Assembly (NCBI GenBank): GCA_020850475.1
Contig: JADZEO010000059.1
Span: forward strand, 1-64,000
DNA from: Bdellovibrionales bacterium
GTDB lineage: Bacteria > Bdellovibrionota > Bdellovibrionia > Bdellovibrionales > UBA1609
Reading direction: 5' to 3'
Length of the DNA: 64,000 nucleotides
Shown: positions 62,468 to 64,000 of the stretch, one piece after another
Layout of the letters: every line of letters starts with the position of its first letter
Position numbering within the stretch: position 1 is the first letter of the stretch
Notes under the pieces: model-generated
The model's input: only the letters and a program-made list of their open reading frames with translations
Told to the model about the DNA's origin: nothing
Database searches by the model: none
Position numbers and translations under genes: made by a program

Positions 62468-63250
62468 CTAGATGTTGTTAATTCGAATCGTCAGCGAGAC
62501 CCGGTCTCCCGTATCAATGACACCGTCATCAGGGATTTCTTCCGACATAAATACGTTGATGTAGTAAATGGCGTCTTGTTCCACTTTGCAGCGTCGGGCA
62601 TCGACGGCGGCACCGTCATTGACTTCAATTTGCGTTTGCGAACTTAAATTACAATATTCAGCGGAATTGGGCTCCAACGGATCCAGCTCCCCTGGTATCT
62701 TAGAAATACTGTAGGCCGCCCCACCAATTTGTTCGAACAGATTTTGATAACCGTAGGCAAACCATAAGGCCTTAGGAACCGCTGGAGTTCGGATTCTAAA
62801 CGACGTCACTCCTTGAAATTTAAAATGACGTGACTCCAACAAGATCGGTGGCAGCGGATCGAGTGTTTGTCGATCGCAAGTGTTGGGCACAGTCACGGCC
62901 CCAACCACTCGAACTGAATAGGGAACCCCGGCATAAAGAACACTGATTGGTGTGGTAAGGTTCCAAATTTCCAACTCCCCACTGTAGGCCTGGCCACAAC
63001 CAAATGTAGTCATCGGATTTATAGATTTGTAGCTCTGAGTATCGGGTTTGAGGTTGGGGGGCGGAGTCACCGATGGGGGGGGCGGGGTGGCTGGCGGCGG
63101 TGGCGTTACTTCGGGCGGCAACTCTGGCGGCAGGGGCGCTGGCTGAAGCTGCTCGACAACTGGCTTGGCCGGTTGGCGCAAATTCACTCGCGCGCAACTT
63201 TGAAGGCCGGCGACTGCAACGAAAATAATGAACATCCTTGAGAATGCCAT
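62468..63250 (-). CDS. Proline-rich lipoprotein (260 aa)
   Basis: ATG at 63250 with AAGGAGACG upstream; the in-frame start at 63301 lacks this. Lipobox LQSCARV (Cys about residue 19). Residues 28-70 are a proline-rich spacer (PPELPPEVTPPPPATPPPP) that could span the peptidoglycan. The C-terminal ~190 residues are beta-rich with Cys pairs. No family recognised. The 291-bp gap to the next gene (63251-63541) holds a palindrome at 63511-63530. Confidence 0.75.
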   Translation of the reverse strand: MAFSRMFIIFVAVAGLQSCARVNLRQPAKPVVEQLQPAPLPPELPPEVTPPPPATPPPPSVTPPPNLKPDTQSYKSINPMTTFGCGQAYSGELEIWNLTTPISVLYAGVPYSVRVVGAVTVPNTCDRQTLDPLPPILLESRHFKFQGVTSFRIRTPAVPKALWFAYGYQNLFEQIGGAAYSISKIPGELDPLEPNSAEYCNLSSQTQIEVNDGAAVDARRCKVEQDAIYYINVFMSEEIPDDGVIDTGDRVSLTIRINNI

Positions 63251-63510
63251 TCTGGCGTCTCCTTTTGAGACAGATCTTTGTCTCTGTGTCTCACTTTTCA
63301 ACAGTTGGTAAGGCCTTGTAATGGCCCGTCAAACAGGAACGTCCAAGATTACCCTATAACCCAAGAGCTTCAATTCTCGGGCCAATGAAAAACTCGAACG
63401 AGCGCCCAATCTGAGCCTCGAAGTGAACAATTTTCACCGGCCTTTGGTTCCGGGGCCGATTTACAATAGCAAGACCCCTTTGCCGCCTGGCCCAAGGCTT
63501 GCGGCTAACT

Positions 63511-63530
63511 CTAGGGAACACTGTTCCTAG
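63511..63530. promoter_or_regulatory. Palindrome just upstream of the 63542 gene
   Basis: Arms CTAGGAACA and TGTTCCTAG with a C at the centre and one extra G in the left arm; the core GGAACA-C-TGTTCC is perfect. It sits 12-31 bases before the ATG and covers part of the Shine-Dalgarno region, so it could be an operator or an RNA hairpin affecting translation. Confidence 0.35.
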
Positions 63531-63541
63531 GGGTAAGTGAT

Positions 63542-64000
63542 ATGAAAAAGCTAATGTGTTGGATTGTCGGTTTAGGTCTCACCCTCGCGGGCCAATTGGC
63601 CTCCGCGGAAGGTGACGAGCGAGAGCTTCCGTACGGCGACTTGAGCAGCATCGAAAAATGCCCGGTAACCAAATCAAAAATTGATTTTCTTCAATCGCCG
63701 GCGCTGCGCGAGAGTCTTCGCTCGGCCGTTGGAGATGACGAAAGGGCCCTTCAGGCAGAACTTCAAGAGGAGACCGACATAGTAATGATGGACGTTTACC
63801 TCTGTTCCAAGTTTCGCCTTCCCATGGAAGAGGCTGTTGTTGACTTTGCACTCGTGCAAATCCAACGGGATCGGCTGGCTGAACTCTCGGCAATCGATCG
63901 CCAGCTTGCTCGAGTGAAGGGCTTACTGTTGCTGAGCCTGCTTTCTGGAAGGACCTCAAGCGAATTAAATAGGGCCGTCGATGCGCTAAAATCGTTGGAA
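63542..64000 (+). CDS. Exported protein, partial at window end
   Basis: ATG at 63542, AGGGGTAAG upstream. Signal peptide residues 1-21 (MKKLMCWIVGLGLTLAGQLASA). At least 153 residues, open at the window edge. The mature part is acidic and helical (RESLRSAVGDDERALQAELQEETD) with two Cys (EKCPV, YLCSK). No domain recognised. Confidence 0.75.
   Translation, partial: MKKLMCWIVGLGLTLAGQLASAEGDERELPYGDLSSIEKCPVTKSKIDFLQSPALRESLRSAVGDDERALQAELQEETDIVMMDVYLCSKFRLPMEEAVVDFALVQIQRDRLAELSAIDRQLARVKGLLLLSLLSGRTSSELNRAVDALKSLE

Overview
The window looks like a member of the Bdellovibrionota or a relative (Bdellovibrio-type delta lineage). The evidence is a Gram-negative gene set with very many lipoproteins and secreted proteins of unknown function, a rpsU-yqeY-dnaG-rpoD cluster, a leucine-catabolism acyl-CoA carboxylase cluster and a liv-type ABC importer. 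No species is asserted. About 1-24,338 is accessory DNA ending at the 3' end of a tRNA-Ser(GGA) gene. The rest is chromosomal backbone with one small AT-rich islet.

Element, left part (1-3,590, minus strand). This is one end of a conjugative transfer operon: a TraC/VirB4 ATPase (cut by the window edge), a TraL/VirB3-like protein, a VirB2-like pilin, an unknown 115-aa protein, and four very small genes that overlap or nearly touch.

Element, middle (3,741-9,542, plus strand). This is the most unusual system. A YcaO-family enzyme is followed by a small exported protein whose C-terminal half resembles an NHLP-type RiPP leader. After it come an OppA-like solute-binding protein without permeases, a membrane histidine kinase and an NtrC-type sigma54 activator. 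The operon starts at a well-placed -24/-12 promoter (4,061-4,076). Five copies of a TTCAA-N5-TTGAA palindrome lie 105-320 bp upstream, where enhancer sites for such an activator would be. I propose a self-amplifying peptide-signalling circuit carried on a conjugative element, similar in logic to Gram-positive pheromone plasmids.

Element, right part (9,626-24,338). An excisionase-like HTH protein precedes a helicase/DUF1156 methylase/DUF499 ATPase operon (Hma-type defence, related to DISARM-like arrays). Downstream, behind a consensus sigma54 promoter (19,231-19,245), is a cassette of a small orphan protein, TcmP, a three-Cys-motif DUF5131 protein, and a large XPD/DinG-like helicase with a C-terminal PD-(D/E)XK nuclease signature. 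Helically phased short repeats lie between this cassette and tRNA-Ser, as expected at a recombination site.

Backbone (24,339-64,000). The order is: secreted proteins, tadA, rpsU-yqeY-dnaG-rpoD and a CAU tRNA. Next comes a 1.5-kb AT-rich islet, bounded by an exact 22-bp direct repeat, with an exported protein and a membrane-anchored HNH protein. It is followed by lipoproteins, livKHMGF, two paralogous secreted proteins, rnpB, and an RHH regulator divergent from a PspC/PspA envelope-stress operon. The remainder is a TPMT-like methyltransferase, a five-gene leucine/isovalerate catabolic operon, VWA and PLD lipoproteins, a frameshifted lipoprotein gene, an NnrS-family membrane protein and further secreted proteins.
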